From: Tyto alba
Taxonomy: Eukaryota > Chordata > Aves > Strigiformes > Tytonidae
Assembly (NCBI RefSeq): GCF_018691265.1
Contig: NW_024881301.1
Coordinates: forward strand, 12,041,752 to 12,105,751
Length of the DNA stretch: 64,000 nucleotides
Direction: 5' to 3'
Notes under the pieces: model-generated
The model's database searches: none
What the model saw: the letters and a program-made list of their open reading frames with translations, nothing else
What the model was told of the DNA's origin: nothing
Shown here: piece by piece, positions 50,228 through 62,600 of the stretch
Position numbering within the stretch: the first letter of the stretch is position 1
Layout: each line of letters begins with the position of its first letter
Program-made: the position numbers and the translations under genes

Positions 50228-50420
50228 GGTGAGAGTGCACTCTGCCCTATCATCCAGGTCATTAATGAAGATGTTACACAAGATTCATCCCAGTATTGAC
50301 CTCCCTAATATTCCATCTCTATACTCCCTGGTATATGTCCTCCCTAGTACTCTAGCTGGAAGTCTAGTCCCTAATGAACTGATGTCTCTGAATATCATAG
50401 CAGTAAGTTTACCCCTTTTG
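50228..50420 (-). mobile_element. CR1 LINE internal fragment, antisense
   Basis: Directly after the tail of the previous CR1, the + strand reads GAGAGTGCACTCTGCC, then TCATCCAGGTCATTAATGAAGATGTTACACAAGATTC and CCCAGTATTGACC. This is the antisense of the CR1 RT region just before the phrase found at about 34380-34440 in the 33.5-kb copy. Similarity fades after about 50345. The 3' half of this antisense copy is missing. Confidence 0.6.
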
Positions 50421-53400
50421 TTTAAATGGGTGTTTGTCTCCAAGTTGGAACTTCTAGGAAATGTCAGGACTGGAATGCTTCAGTGCCAAGTCACTCTTGT
50501 CCATCTAGCTCACTCTTCATCATATTATCTGGTTCCTTTGGCACAATTTGGCACATATAGTCTAATAATAGTTTTAATAAGAAGTCTGATAAATATGGAC
50601 TTTATTGGATTATTTTAAACAGCTAGTAATTGACTTAATGAGAGACAGATGCCTGGCATCTTTGTGTTGTCTTGTAAGGGAAATATTTATATAGAGACTC
50701 AAATTTTAAAAAGTTTTATTTTGTGGAGGGATGCAGAGAATAAAGGCATCTGCTGCTATTCAACAGAGCTTTTATAATGTTGGCTTGCCTCAATTAATCT
50801 AGCTTGAGTGTAGCGTTCTAATGAAAGGAAATGTAAAATAAAAATGTAGAGCTGAAATGTATATAAATCTTGAAATGTCCACGGAGAGTTGATAAATTGC
50901 TGTATTTTGCTCAGTTTATGCAAAAGAGAAAATGAAGAAGCAGATTGCAAAAAACAGAATTATACATCAAGTCATTAAATCTCAATCTTCATTACTGAAG
51001 AATTGTTTTGATATTCAGCAAGATCAGAGTCTGAACAAAAGAGTAGCTAGGTGACATGTTCTCAAGGGTCCTGCACATGAAGAAAAAAATCCACAGAATA
51101 ATGTCATGGGTGTGATCAAAGTGCAGAATTATGATTACTCCTTTTCTGTTCTTAAAGCTGTTAATGTAAACAATATTTTGCACTATTTTTTCCTCTGTGT
51201 CTAACCCTTTATTTGTTTGCTAAGTTTCTTATTTCATAATCCAGTTGTGTTACATGGACTTTGTAACTTTTCAGTTAGCTCCCTTACTCCATAAACAACT
51301 CACCTTCATGTCCTCACCATACTGTCCTTTAGAAGAAGGGCTGTCCTATCAAACAGTGGATGTTTTCTTCCCTTGTTTTGCTGGAGTCTGTTTTCTGTGA
51401 ATATTACTTTTGGTTTATTATTTTGCTAAACTGTGCTGTTACTTGTACATGGCAAGTGTAAAACACTACCAACCTAGAGTAGAAGAGACATCTTTGTTGA
51501 ACACCTGCCTGGTAAGTAACTGATGCCACTCAAATTGCCATCTCCATCAATATTGCTGGAGATAGATTTTTTTTCTGTTAGTTAGTCCAATACTTATTTT
51601 ACTTGCAGAGTGTATTCTCTGAATGTATGCTGTGTGAGTGATAAATAAGGAAGAAGAGGCATTTGCACTGGGATATTCAGGGATCTCCATTGTCTTGCAC
51701 AAGGTCAATACAAGTTTAGAAGACTTCTCAAAGCTCTTTGAAAATTTATTTCTCAGGCATCAGGAATATACTAGCTGTATACAAGGAAACAGTTGGATAA
51801 TCCAGGTGTCCATTGATAAGCTCCTGTGGATACACGCCATAGTGGAACTGAACTTGTGTATTGTACATTTATACTTTTCCATTGACAAAATACTAGTACC
51901 ACGTATCTGCTGTTAGATAATGATGAAGAAGTGGTCCTCAAGTGACAGTGTTTAAGGACAGCAACCCTTTTTGCCCCTTCCTCATTGTTAACCCAGAGTC
52001 CTTCCACTTCACTTTATCCATTAGCTGAGTCTGGGTTATTTGAGTAGCCTCTGATCCCATGTATTACATATTTGCATAAACTGTCTGATTTTAAGTCTGG
52101 TTGATAAATTGCTGCAGGGATACCTCTCTTGGAATTAGAAAGTGCTGTATATACATTTCAAACTTCAAAATAGGACAATTGAGGTTGGTGAGCTGCCACT
52201 ATTCATTAGCGCGCCTAACCAGACACTCTTTGTTCTAACAAGTAGTCTTGGGGCTGTATTAAAGCATTGCTCTCTGTCAGTGTACAGTGAGCATGCTAAA
52301 AATGATTAGATTAACAATTGACAGCAACACTTGTCGTCATTGTCAATCCCATTACTGCACTGCTATTTTTATGCTGATTATCTTTATATGCTCTTAAATA
52401 CTCTGTGCTATTCTTTCAATAGCTTTTCAGAGAGGTGTGGAATCATCTAGGACCAACACCATGTTTTTTCAAAGTTTTTACACACCCACTCCTTTCCAGC
52501 AAGTGTGTAGTTGTCCAAAGGGAAGATGATTGGCAGGAGACAATTGTAGAGTTTGCAGAGGGATGACTGAGAAAAGGAAGCATAACTTTAAAAAGCCGGA
52601 GCCAGGAGTTTTGAATAGGGAAGTAGCGGGAGCTCCCACTGCTGTGGAAGCACTCGGCGGCGCTACTATGAGCCATTACTGCTCTCCCCCAAGCAGGGCA
52701 GTGTAGCAAACAATAGGCACAGGGACTGGAAGCCAGCCAGGAAGAGTGGGAAGTAGACATGTAGCTTTAGATAGAATAGGTTTTTTTCTTTAGAACAAGG
52801 AAAAAGCTGGGCTAAAAGTCAAGCCTAGAGGAATGAATAATTTTCTTTATATATGCTAGCAAATAGTGTATTTGAAAACAAGCAAGGCAGACATTAAGGC
52901 ACCAAAGTTTCCTGTGAAGATCAAAAAATGTAATGAACCAGCACAACGGAGTGCTGTCCTTTTTTAAAAGGGCACTGCAAGTAGACCCTTATCTATTTTA
53001 GCATACCCTACTATTCCTACTTCCCTTGAAAAGTACTATCTTATCCACTGGAAAAAACAACAGCGTGCAAAATATTTGTGTTCCATCTTTGCTCGCCAGT
53101 GTACTCTGGTTTTTATCTTGTAGTTTACTATGATGTCAGTGTTGCCCTGTGGCAGAATTAAAATCTTATTATGTGAGCTTTGTTTCCTTCTTATCTTCTA
53201 TCCAAACTATATTAACTACAGCAGCCTAGATATACTCATGAAAACCCTTGAGGCTCACTTAGTGAGCAAAATCTGAGGGGTGCTTTATCACTTCTGAAAG
53301 GTTAGATCAGCTGCGTATACATTACAACTTGAATGAAGATAGGAGGGGTTTTGTTCACTTTTCAAATTCAACATTTGTTTGCTTTTGTTTCGTTTCTCCA

Positions 53401-55134
53401 CATGCTGTTTTCTATTGCTTCAGGGAATTTTATTACGTTCAAGGTTTTTCCAGATTGTGTGGTTCTAAATCAGAAACAGCTTGTCTTTACAGGGGGTTTG
53501 AAGATGTTATCAGGGTTTCTGTGCTTGGGTCAGCTGGTAATTTAAGAGTCGGGCTGTTCTTGTGAATTCTGAGCTCAGTGCAATGTCTCAATTACAGTGA
53601 TTTATTCAGATAAAATTGGGCAAAAATATTACTGGATTAGCTAGAAATATGTCAGAAGTCACCTTTCTTATTTGCATATGTGTCCACCGGCTCACTGTTG
53701 ATCAGCTTTCATTAGAAATAATCTTCAACAAGCAGATGACAAAAGTGCACAGGTATTAAATAAATAGTACCTCTTCAAATAATATAATTGCTCAAAGAGT
53801 AGTGTCCTGGCCTCCAGTGTCAATCAAGTCACGGAAAGTAAGTATTTTGCCATGGAAATTTAAGTATTTCTCACTTACTTCATAGTTTCTTGGAATCCTT
53901 AAGCCTTGTTTTGTGCGCTACATAGCGTATGTAAGCAATGAGTGTAGTAACTCTCATCAATCACTCCGTAAAACATTAGTGAACAGAAAATTATGACTAC
54001 AACATAAAGCTTACTATTTCAGTTAAATGCACACTGACGGTTTTCTTCTGATGACTAAAGAAATTTTTGTGTCTTCTCCCCTTTCTTTCTCTCTCGCTCT
54101 TTCTCAGTATTTTTCATTTTCTTTTTTTTTCTTTTTTTTTCTTTTTTCTTCCTTGTTGTTTTCTAAACCAATTACAAACTCTTCTCTTTACTATAGGAAG
54201 GAAAAAAATTTGTAGTTCTTGCCTACTTTTTGCATGGCACGTTTTATCATTATGCTCTGCTTTAGTAACATTTCTTTAGCTCTTTGAAACCATTCCTTGG
54301 GGCAAGCTTTTATTATTTGTAAAGTAAATCAAATATCACAATGCTAATCTTTAGGAGGAAAAATGGGCTAGACTCAGAAGAAATATGTAAATCTTCTCTT
54401 AGTTTTTTTAATTAAAATTTAAAGTGTAAAAAGGCCCCAAATACTATTCTTAAAGCTCTAAGGTACCTAAAAACACACTGTAGAATTCATCTGCCTGCTA
54501 ACATTCTGAGTTCAACAGAGAAACACTAAGAGTGATATACTCCTGAGTACTCTAATGAGTATTGTGGAAGGAGTGTTTTTCTGGGTAGAAAGGCACTCAA
54601 AAAGAAGTTTCTTGATTAAAAATTGGCAACAAAAAACAAGAAGAAAAAAACCCACAGTTTTCCAGATTCTAGTAGAGTAGCAACGCATGGAGATACCGAC
54701 ATACTTATGTAAATGTAAGTAACTCCAAGCAGAGGGAAAGGAAATAAGAAGCAGAGTTGCAGCCAAGGAGGAAAGAGTTGGAGGAAACCACAGCTAAGTA
54801 AAACAGGATGTCATTTCCTTTCTTCTGCAAAGCTTACTCAGCAGGAAGTCTCAAGAAGTCTTAGCAAATAGTCCAGATCTGTGATGCAAAAAGTCAAAGT
54901 CTGTGGCACCATTTACAGCAATATTGCAACTTGCTCAGTCTGGAAGTTCAGGAGGTCTGTCATTGTGGCTACATGTAAAACAACTGCAACAAAAGAGCAC
55001 CAGAATTTAGCACTGTGACATTGGTAAAAGGAGAGATTACACTGATAGTTTGGCAGCCAATAGCCACTTTAGATACTTTATCCTCTAATACAGGAAAGTG
55101 AGGTAAGTTTTCAAAGATGGGGGCAAAAGAGGCA
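50421..55134 (+). other. PTPRM: Intronic sequence, mostly unique
   Basis: No repeat family recognised. It holds a possible conserved noncoding block at about 52190-52440 and a long pyrimidine tract at 54072-54155 (C/T only except for a few bases). Confidence 0.5.
54072..54155 (+). repeat. Polypyrimidine tract
   Basis: CTTT/CTCT-rich then T8-10 runs separated by single C. It looks like simple sequence. In the sense orientation it could bind PTB-type proteins or act as part of a cryptic acceptor, but no exon follows. Confidence 0.7.
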
Positions 55135-55182
55135 CATCATCATTATCATCATCAGCTATAATCATCATCATCATCATCATAA
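55135..55182. repeat. (ATC)n trinucleotide repeat, interrupted
   Basis: CATCATCATTATCATCATC, a short interruption, then an unbroken (ATC) run to about 55180. A microsatellite, 80 bp upstream of the solo LTR. Confidence 0.9.
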
Positions 55183-55257
55183 TGTTAACTGCCATGAATT
55201 AAGTCATAGTTAGATGGTTGTAATGATACCTTGGATACCTGCATTATCTCAGAGTTG

Positions 55258-55262
55258 ATGCC
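55258..55262. repeat. Target-site duplication, left copy (ATGCC)
   Basis: ATGCC directly before the LTR terminus TGTCGTGG; the same five bases follow the other LTR end at 55886. Confidence 0.85.
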
Positions 55263-55308
55263 TGTCGTGGTTTGGGCCTGGTTGGCAACCAACCACCGCA
55301 GCTGGTCA

Positions 55309-55346
55309 CCCTCCCTTCCCCCTCCCCACCTGGGAAAGGGGGAGGG
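55309..55346 (-). promoter_or_regulatory. G-quadruplex/hairpin motif inside the LTR
   Basis: The + strand has CCC, CCC, CCCCC and CCCC tracts at 55309-55327 with loops of 1, 2 and 1 nt, so the minus (LTR sense) strand has a short-loop G4 motif. The run 55320-55327 can also pair with GGGGAGGG at 55339-55346 to form an 8-bp hairpin. Confidence 0.45.
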
Positions 55347-55555
55347 AATTAGAGGGGTGAAGGGAGACTCGTAGGCTGAGATAGGAACAGTTTAATAATG
55401 GCAATAAAACAAGAACAATGACAACGATAGAGAAGAAAAAGAAATATATATACAGGCAATGTACAGCGTAATTGCTCACCACCCACTGACCAATCCCCAG
55501 CCCGTTCCCGGCCAGCGACCTCGAGATACCAAGATCCCACAGTCGCAATCCCGGA

Positions 55556-55558
<3 letters not shown>

Positions 55559-55591
<33 letters not shown>
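55559..55591. repeat. (GA)n microsatellite within the LTR
   Basis: Sixteen and a half uninterrupted GA units inside the solo LTR. Probably length-polymorphic. Confidence 0.95.
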
Positions 55592-55594
<3 letters not shown>

Positions 55595-55885
55595 CTTCCC
55601 GCCCACCCCTCCTCTATACAGTGAGCATGACGTTCCATGATAGGGAATATTTCACTGGACAGTTTGGGTCTGGTGCCCTGTCCGTGCTCCCTCCCTGCTC
55701 CCTGTGCCCTTGCGCACGGGCAGGACATGGGGAGTCGGAGAGTCCTTGGAGTCTCGGTAGCAGCTGAAAACATCAGTGTGCTATCAGCATTCTTCTCATA
55801 CCAAACCCAAAGGTAAATCCAAAACACAACACTCTTCTAGTTCCTGAAGAGGAATATTAACTTTATTTCAGCCCAAACCAGGACA

Positions 55886-55890
55886 ATGCC
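55886..55890. repeat. Target-site duplication, right copy (ATGCC)
   Basis: ATGCC directly after the LTR terminus CCAGGACA, identical to 55258-55262. Confidence 0.85.
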
Positions 55891-58800
55891 TCTGCCTTCA
55901 TTCAATATCTTAAGATACCTCTCCTTTCAGACCTCATTCAAACCACGTCATAGTGATCTTGCCGAGTATTTTCCTTCTGTCCAAGTTGTTTGAGGTCTTT
56001 ACATATTACCCTTTTGAAGGTGGTATAAAAAAGTTAACTTAGAATTTATCTTAGAACCCTTATCCACACCTTCAGTGTCCTGTACATAAACTTGAGTCCT
56101 GCTCCTTTTGTGTAAATACCTGTATCTTGGTAAGTAGGAATTCTCATAAAGAAATAAATAACTCTGCACCATCTTTTACTCATGCAGTATGCAATTAATG
56201 TGTAATTATGTCTTTTGGAATAATGTAGGGAGGAAACGAGGACATAACAGTTACTGAATAATGAAGAAGATAATTTTGTTCACAAAAGGATGGAGAGTGC
56301 CTATGTGTTGATCAGTGTCTTTCTGTATTTCCCCAGAAGAGGTTTCGTATCAGAGCACAGAAGTAGTTGGTATTCCATGTAGCCTGTGTTTATTCATTTT
56401 ATGTTTACAGACATTACAGTCACAAGTGTTGCTCAAGTTCACTGTCTTCTTGAAAATGTACAAGGTCTGATAGTTGTGAACAAAACTTATAATTACATAT
56501 TATGTTAAAAAAAAGGGAGAGAGGAATAAGAAAATACGAAAATCCCACCTGCTGTACATGAAAACTATTCGATAAATCCTCCAAAAGCAGGAAATCTATT
56601 TTCATGAGAGGAAATAAGCACTACTTGAGACCAACTTTAATTTTTTTTACACACAAGGTAAAAATAATGTATCCTGCACATAAGTTACAGTGCAAGCGTG
56701 CATATTGTACCCAGAGGGTCCTTTCTATAAAAAAAGGATCATAAAATCCCATCAACATACTATATTTTTCTGCTGGAAATAAATCAGGAAGATTAATGAG
56801 GTTAAGTTATCACTATCTAATATACCAGAGAGTAAGTTTCTAAATTAGAATTTTAATTCTATGTTCTATTGCAGACCTCTTACTAATTCACATTTCACCA
56901 TATTTCTAAAATCTTTCCTTATACAGGAGTCTTAAAGAATTTTAAAGGAATTAAAGTAATGGAGTTTTTAAAACTTAAGTAGCTAAAATGGAAATGGCTC
57001 TGAAAGCCTATAGGAACTAGGTTATCTATTAAATTTTTAGACCACTCTGCAGGATCTATAAAGATTTCTATTCCTGCTGTTGAATCTTACAAGTGAACTT
57101 CAGGTGTGGCAGTCTCAGATAGCAAGATAAGAAGTGACATCAACAGATCTCATAAATAGGTTGGTGTAAAAAATTTACTGAAATTAATTCTTTGTTAGTT
57201 ACTATAAAAGTACTCCATGACACTCTCTTTTGCTGTATTGTCATGGTTTAAGACCAAATTACAGTTGGCCATTGGATACTAAATGAACTCAACTGTCAAA
57301 ATATTTCAGTCACAGAAATATGCAATTTTACAAATGGAGTGACTTCCCTGTTCCGCAGGAGAGATGACATGGTCCAGGAGAGAAGTAAGGTGGGTCTGCG
57401 TGGTGGTTCCAGCCACGCCATGTGTTCTTCTACAGTGTTTCTCAGGGAACTTCCTCCCTTGTCCTCTGCGTCCTCTCCCAAGGCAACACAGGACACTCAG
57501 TTATGGGACTGGGTAGTGTACATAGTTCTTGATTATTTTGTTCAAATGCACTTGGTGCCAAAAAATTAGCTTATACCATGTGTGGCACTCAGAATCTGCT
57601 ATTCTTGAAGATGTGCAACACCTTAACAACTTTCAGTGACTGATAAGTCACTTTCACATAAATTACTTCTCTATTCTTATAACAGATCTACTCCCTTATC
57701 CTATAGCGTTAACTAAATTTCATGTGCATTTGCTAACACTATTGTTGACTAGAGCTAACTCATGCTAACTGCTACAATTATCTATGTAATTAAGGATACC
57801 ACACCAAAGCAGCTCGATCATTTTAATACGTTACCATTATGCAACTACAGCTTGACTAGACTGGTCAGCTGTCCAGGAAGTACCAAAGCCTCTGACTTTA
57901 AAAATATAAATGTGTTAGAAAATACACTAATTGAAAGCATCTTGCTGCTGAAAAATGAGCACTCCAATACAATGACAGAATTAGTATCAGATTTTATCTT
58001 ACCCTGTGGTTTTAGTCCTTTTTTTGAAATCCAAATGTTATGTCATGCTGCAGTCAGTGAAAAAAGTAACAGTTCCTCTTCCATTTTAACAGGTAACATA
58101 GGCAGTGAGTATGATATTTAGTGTCTCAAAAAAAACAGAAGGACTTTTGCTTTTCTACTCTTGTTCTCATGTGTAATGTATACTAACCTAAATGCACCTG
58201 AGGAGGAAAAGACTGTTTCCTACTTATGGCTGTGCAAGCCTTTATGAATGGATGTTTCTTTTTTTTTTTTTTTTTGTGCATCAGTTCAAGGGAGCACAAC
58301 CACATTAAGGGACATAAGGAACAATATTAGAGACTTGCTGTATGTCAGACTCTAACTGTGTATCTGCTTTAAGACTGATCTGCACCTTTTATCTCATGTT
58401 CAGAAAGCTTCATTTAAACTGTCAGCCTAATTTTTCCAGAAAATTCAAAACAGAGCAAGGGAGGTTTGGCAATAACCTCAATATATTCTATTTGCAGCAG
58501 TCTTTTTGTTTTGTTTTTTTTTTTTCTTCCATGTTCAGACCTAGGTTACAGTAACACTAGGTTAAAGTAAGTGCTTTATAACTGCTGAAGGCAGTTTACA
58601 TTGATTAGATAGATTTTCACATTGGCTCTTGCAACAGACAGTTTTCAAGGGCAAGCATAGTAAAATGGTTTTTTAAATTCCATTATTTGAAAACTGGACA
58701 TAATTCTCAGTGATTGAAGTTGACAGAGAAGAAAAAGCTGATGATGAATATATCCTCTAGTGATACGCTGTCATCCACAAATGCTTTCAGTGACCAAAGC

Positions 58801-59591
58801 AATGATTGAAGTATGAAGATCTGCTTGCATACAGTGGGTTGCCATCAGTGAAAACATTCACCTCTGCTCACAAACACTTGGGGTGATCTACTACTTGCAG
58901 GTGATGCATTTTCAATGATAAAATCTTTCCTCAAAGTGACTAGAAGATTAAAAAATGTTGTTTCACAGCTTGGACATCTCTGGAGATTTCTTTGACATAG
59001 TTATCAATGACTCTTCCTCCTTAATTCCTTAAATAGTTATCAACAAGCTGAATGTGATTATTTCAATTTCCTGTTTAAAAAAACAGTTAATGTTGTTACA
59101 TAACAAGAACATCCTCACATGCCAGATATTTTACAGATTCTGGATACTGAAAAACCGATGAGATGACAGATTTACTGTACTCCTAAATCTTGCACTGTTC
59201 ATTTAATGAGCCTGAAGGTCCTTGTCCTCCAAACATTTATGGACTTTCTTAAAATAAAATGTGTATTTACTGGGGTTTGTAAATACAAAGAAGAATCTAA
59301 TGCAATAGTAGGATCTTAATTCAGAGTTTAATGGATGCAATTTTTTCCATTGGTGATCTCCACATATAAAGTAGATACAAAAGCAGTAAAGGGTGATGTA
59401 TTTAGGTAAAACTAGCAATTTACCTTCACTATCCAATTCAGAGCATTTTAGGCTTTAGTTTAGTTGCAGCTCAAAGGACTTATGGTAGAAATGTAAGTTT
59501 CTTCTGTAGTTTATTGAGTTTAGACAAGGACCTCCATTAGGACCACCATTAGTTGTATGGTCTGGCTTAAAGTAGACAGTGTAGGTAACAT
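55891..59591 (+). other. PTPRM: Intronic sequence, mostly unique
   Basis: No recognised repeat apart from T-runs at 58259-58275 and near 58513. A sequence at 57239 starting TGTCATGGTTTAA resembles an LTR terminus, but nothing after it supports that. Confidence 0.5.
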
Positions 59592-59689
59592 TCTGCATGT
59601 AGCTTAAAAACAAATCCAGAGGCATTTATAACTGAATAGGTCTGCATGTAGCTTAAAAACAAATCCAGAGGCATTTATAACTGAATAGG
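59592..59689 (+). repeat. Perfect 49-bp tandem duplication
   Basis: Two adjacent identical 49-bp copies, 59592-59640 and 59641-59689, each beginning TCTGCATGTAGC and ending TGAATAGG, with no mismatch that I can find. Both include a TGCATG. Identity implies a very recent duplication, a polymorphic allele, or an assembly artefact. Confidence 0.97.
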
Positions 59690-62600
59690 TCAAATTACTC
59701 ATTTTGCAAAAGTACATCTTAATCTGGTTATCTAGAAATAGCAATGGAAAAATGGTTGTTATCAGTGGCACAACTCAGGGTCAATCGTGAAAATCAGCCA
59801 TCATAAAGAATTATACATTTAAAAACAAATCCACGGATCAAGCTTAAGGTTGTTACACAGTGAAATATGCATTTCTATGTACCTGTGAATAATATGCTTG
59901 CTTATTAAGTAGGCAGAGGGAGATTTATGATGTCCTTAACTTCTCATTTCTTTGCTTGTAAGAGCTTGCATTTTGTAAATGACATTGTAGGACTATACTG
60001 TTGTCACCTAGCAACTATGAAGTATTTTTTGAAAAAGTTGCTGCTTCACTTTGGATTAATAGTAAAAATAATAATTTCACTCAACACTTTACATTTGTAG
60101 CTCTTAAAGTGCTTACAAATGTGCATTATTTTTACTATCGTTAATTGGAAACATGAAAATCTAGGATGGAAAGTGTGTTGCCAAAAATTACAATCAATAG
60201 AGCTACAAATTGTACCCTGAAGATCTCACCCCATTCTCCACATTCCAGTCTCCTCAAACTATAGTTTTATATAGGTCCCTTCCAATATTTTCTGGTCTTA
60301 CGAATTTTAAATGAGGAAAGGGAATTTAAAAAAAATCTGTATTTGCAATGATTATCTCCCCCTTTCACTTGAGATATCGCAGTTATTTTCTAGTCTGAGG
60401 GTCACAGTGAATTAGCCCTTGGCAAATATTTAATTTTTAATGGAAACCACTGCAGCATTGAGTTAAAGCAAGCAAAGGCTTCACATTCATCCTAAGATGA
60501 TCCTGCTGCTGCATCACTGACCAGTTCTCATGTTGCATATACAGCAGTACTTTATAATTCATGGTTTTTTCAGAAACTGTTTTATTCTGATTATTGAAAT
60601 ATTTTCTAATAACAGAATGGCAGTTGACATTGCATGCTGAAATGTCTGCTGTACCAACAGCTGGCTTAAAAAGTGTTTCATTTTTCAAGTAGATCATGGA
60701 GGCTGGGTAGCCAAGGTTTTGTGTGGTTTGAGTTAAAGAAATACTTACTTTAAATTATTTGAGAAATGTCCTACACTCATTTTTGGTTCTCCATTGCCCT
60801 TGCTAGACATTCAGTGGAAGGAAGCTGTTTGGGGGCATTTTTCTTCCTAATAGTCCACATTTTTAAGAAACTTTTAAGGATGAATTAGAAAGAATAGCCA
60901 CTAAAATAATATGTGGGCTGCTGTGCAGCAGTCTCCCTGGAGAGTGGTATGTCAGGAAAGACATTAAAAGAATTTCTGTAATGAAACGTATATTTCTCAC
61001 AAGTAAGGAAAGATCTTGACAGATCATCTGTTACGAGGTATCTGCTCTGTTCTTTACTTGTGGGACAAATGGGATTTCTCCTTATAATTCATTGTGGATT
61101 ATCATTCTGTTGCGGTTTGTATAATGGCAGCACATAGGGAATTTAGGAAATGATACTCCAGCTGTCTTTTACAATAGCTGTTTCTTTTGATGCTTTTGCA
61201 CTATAATACCTCTTCCTTCAAATTATCTTTTCTGTATACATCTCACTGAAATACCTGTGTGTATTCCAAAATGAATTAAAAAGAAAAATGGATCTACATA
61301 AATTACATCTATTTTCCCTATGTGATAGGTTTTATTTCATTTACTAATTTATTGATAAAAACCCAAAGAAAAATATACATCTGGAATTATTTTTCTATAA
61401 TACATTTCTAATAAAGAAAGTGAAGTCAATATGCAGTAGCTGGAAACATGAGTCTGTCTCCTGGTTTTCATTATTGTGTGAGGTTTGATATATATGTATT
61501 CTAAAGAATGGAACCATCTATGTTGCAGATATATTGTTAGGAGATATTTTAACTGTAAGGCTTATTAAGCTTATCATTGTTTTCAGAAGTTCCAAACAGG
61601 TGGGAGAAATTGAACCTGTACATTAGCAGGTGAGAAGCAGACAAGCTGTCCAAACCAGTACATTGTCTATTGTATATCTTCCCTGAATTCAATACCATGC
61701 AAATCTTTCCCAGTTGTCTCCAGAGATTTGCTTCAATCGATTGGTTTAAAGCAATTTTGTAAAAGTTCATTAGTGGCACAGGGAGATGTGAGAATTTCCT
61801 AGGAATATACTTGGTCCTCCATATATCAAGGTGTAGACTTGGAAGCTGTATCAACAGGACTCTCTGTATCAGCACACATAATGCTTAGTGAATTAAACCC
61901 AAATTTACTTGCTGGCTAGTGTTTTAAGGATCAATTCTGTGAACTAGTCTCTAGCAGAAGGACTGTAAGGAAACTAGAATGCTCTGTAGTCTATCTAGCT
62001 GCCTAAAATGCAAAATCCTGAGGAAGATACCAGGTCAAGTTTTAGATTGGATGAATGACTAGTTTGTTCGGCCTTTGGAGTTTTGTTGCTGAACATTTCC
62101 ATCTCTATTTTGCCTTTAACTATGTTTAATTGTTCATCATGCAGTGTTGTCTGAGGGTAAGTGTGAACTTTGCAAGAAATTGAGACATAGGTCTTTTCAC
62201 ATGGAGAGCAATTCCTTATGGAGTTCAGCCTGGCTTATTACAAAAGTATTTTCCATCCAGCCTGAGATGAGAGTGCTCTGGAGTGGGAGAGCTTGCTTGC
62301 TTTAGATGCCATTGGCAGATACGTAATCAGATAATGATTAGCACCTTAAGCATCTTAGGGTTTATAGAGTTCCACTTATCTATCCTGGTGGCAAACTGCA
62401 TTTCTCAAAGCTAGTACCCAATGATGGTACACCGTGATTAAGGAGAAACTCATTTATATTAGTGGGTTTTAATCATTTCAATTTGCAAACCTTTAAACAT
62501 TTTCTGAGGAAGTGTGGAGAGATGAAGGACAGACAAATTGAAGCCTTTTGACAAGGCTCTCGTTTTTCTTAAGTTTTTATTTACAAACTTCTTAGAAATA

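Larger units (their letters stand above)
55263..55885 (-). mobile_element. Solo LTR of an endogenous retrovirus (ERVL-like), antisense
   Basis: A 623-bp unit with inverted termini: + strand TGTCGTGGTTTGGGCCTGG at the left, CCCAAACCAGGACA at the right, bounded by TG...CA and flanked by a perfect 5-bp duplication, ATGCC. Five-base duplications are typical of ERVL. The LTR reads on the minus strand: a TATA-like TATATATA at 55445-55452, an ATTAAA polyadenylation signal at 55391-55396, then about 125 bp to the 3' terminus, a normal U3-R-U5 order. No retroviral coding sequence or second LTR is present, so it arose by recombination between two LTRs. The body (ACTCGTAGGCTGAGATAGGAACAG, TTGCTCACCACCCACTGACC) matches an LTR family I recall from neoavian birds. 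Noncoding. Confidence 0.9.

Noticed and set aside
55306..55827. 173-codon minus-strand open stretch with Ser-Leu repeat
   Set aside because: Lies in the solo LTR; the Ser-Leu part is the translated GA microsatellite. LTRs do not encode protein here.
57239..57255. TGTCATGGTTTAA resembling the terminus of the LTR family
   Set aside because: Following sequence does not match the LTR body and I found no partner end or target duplication.
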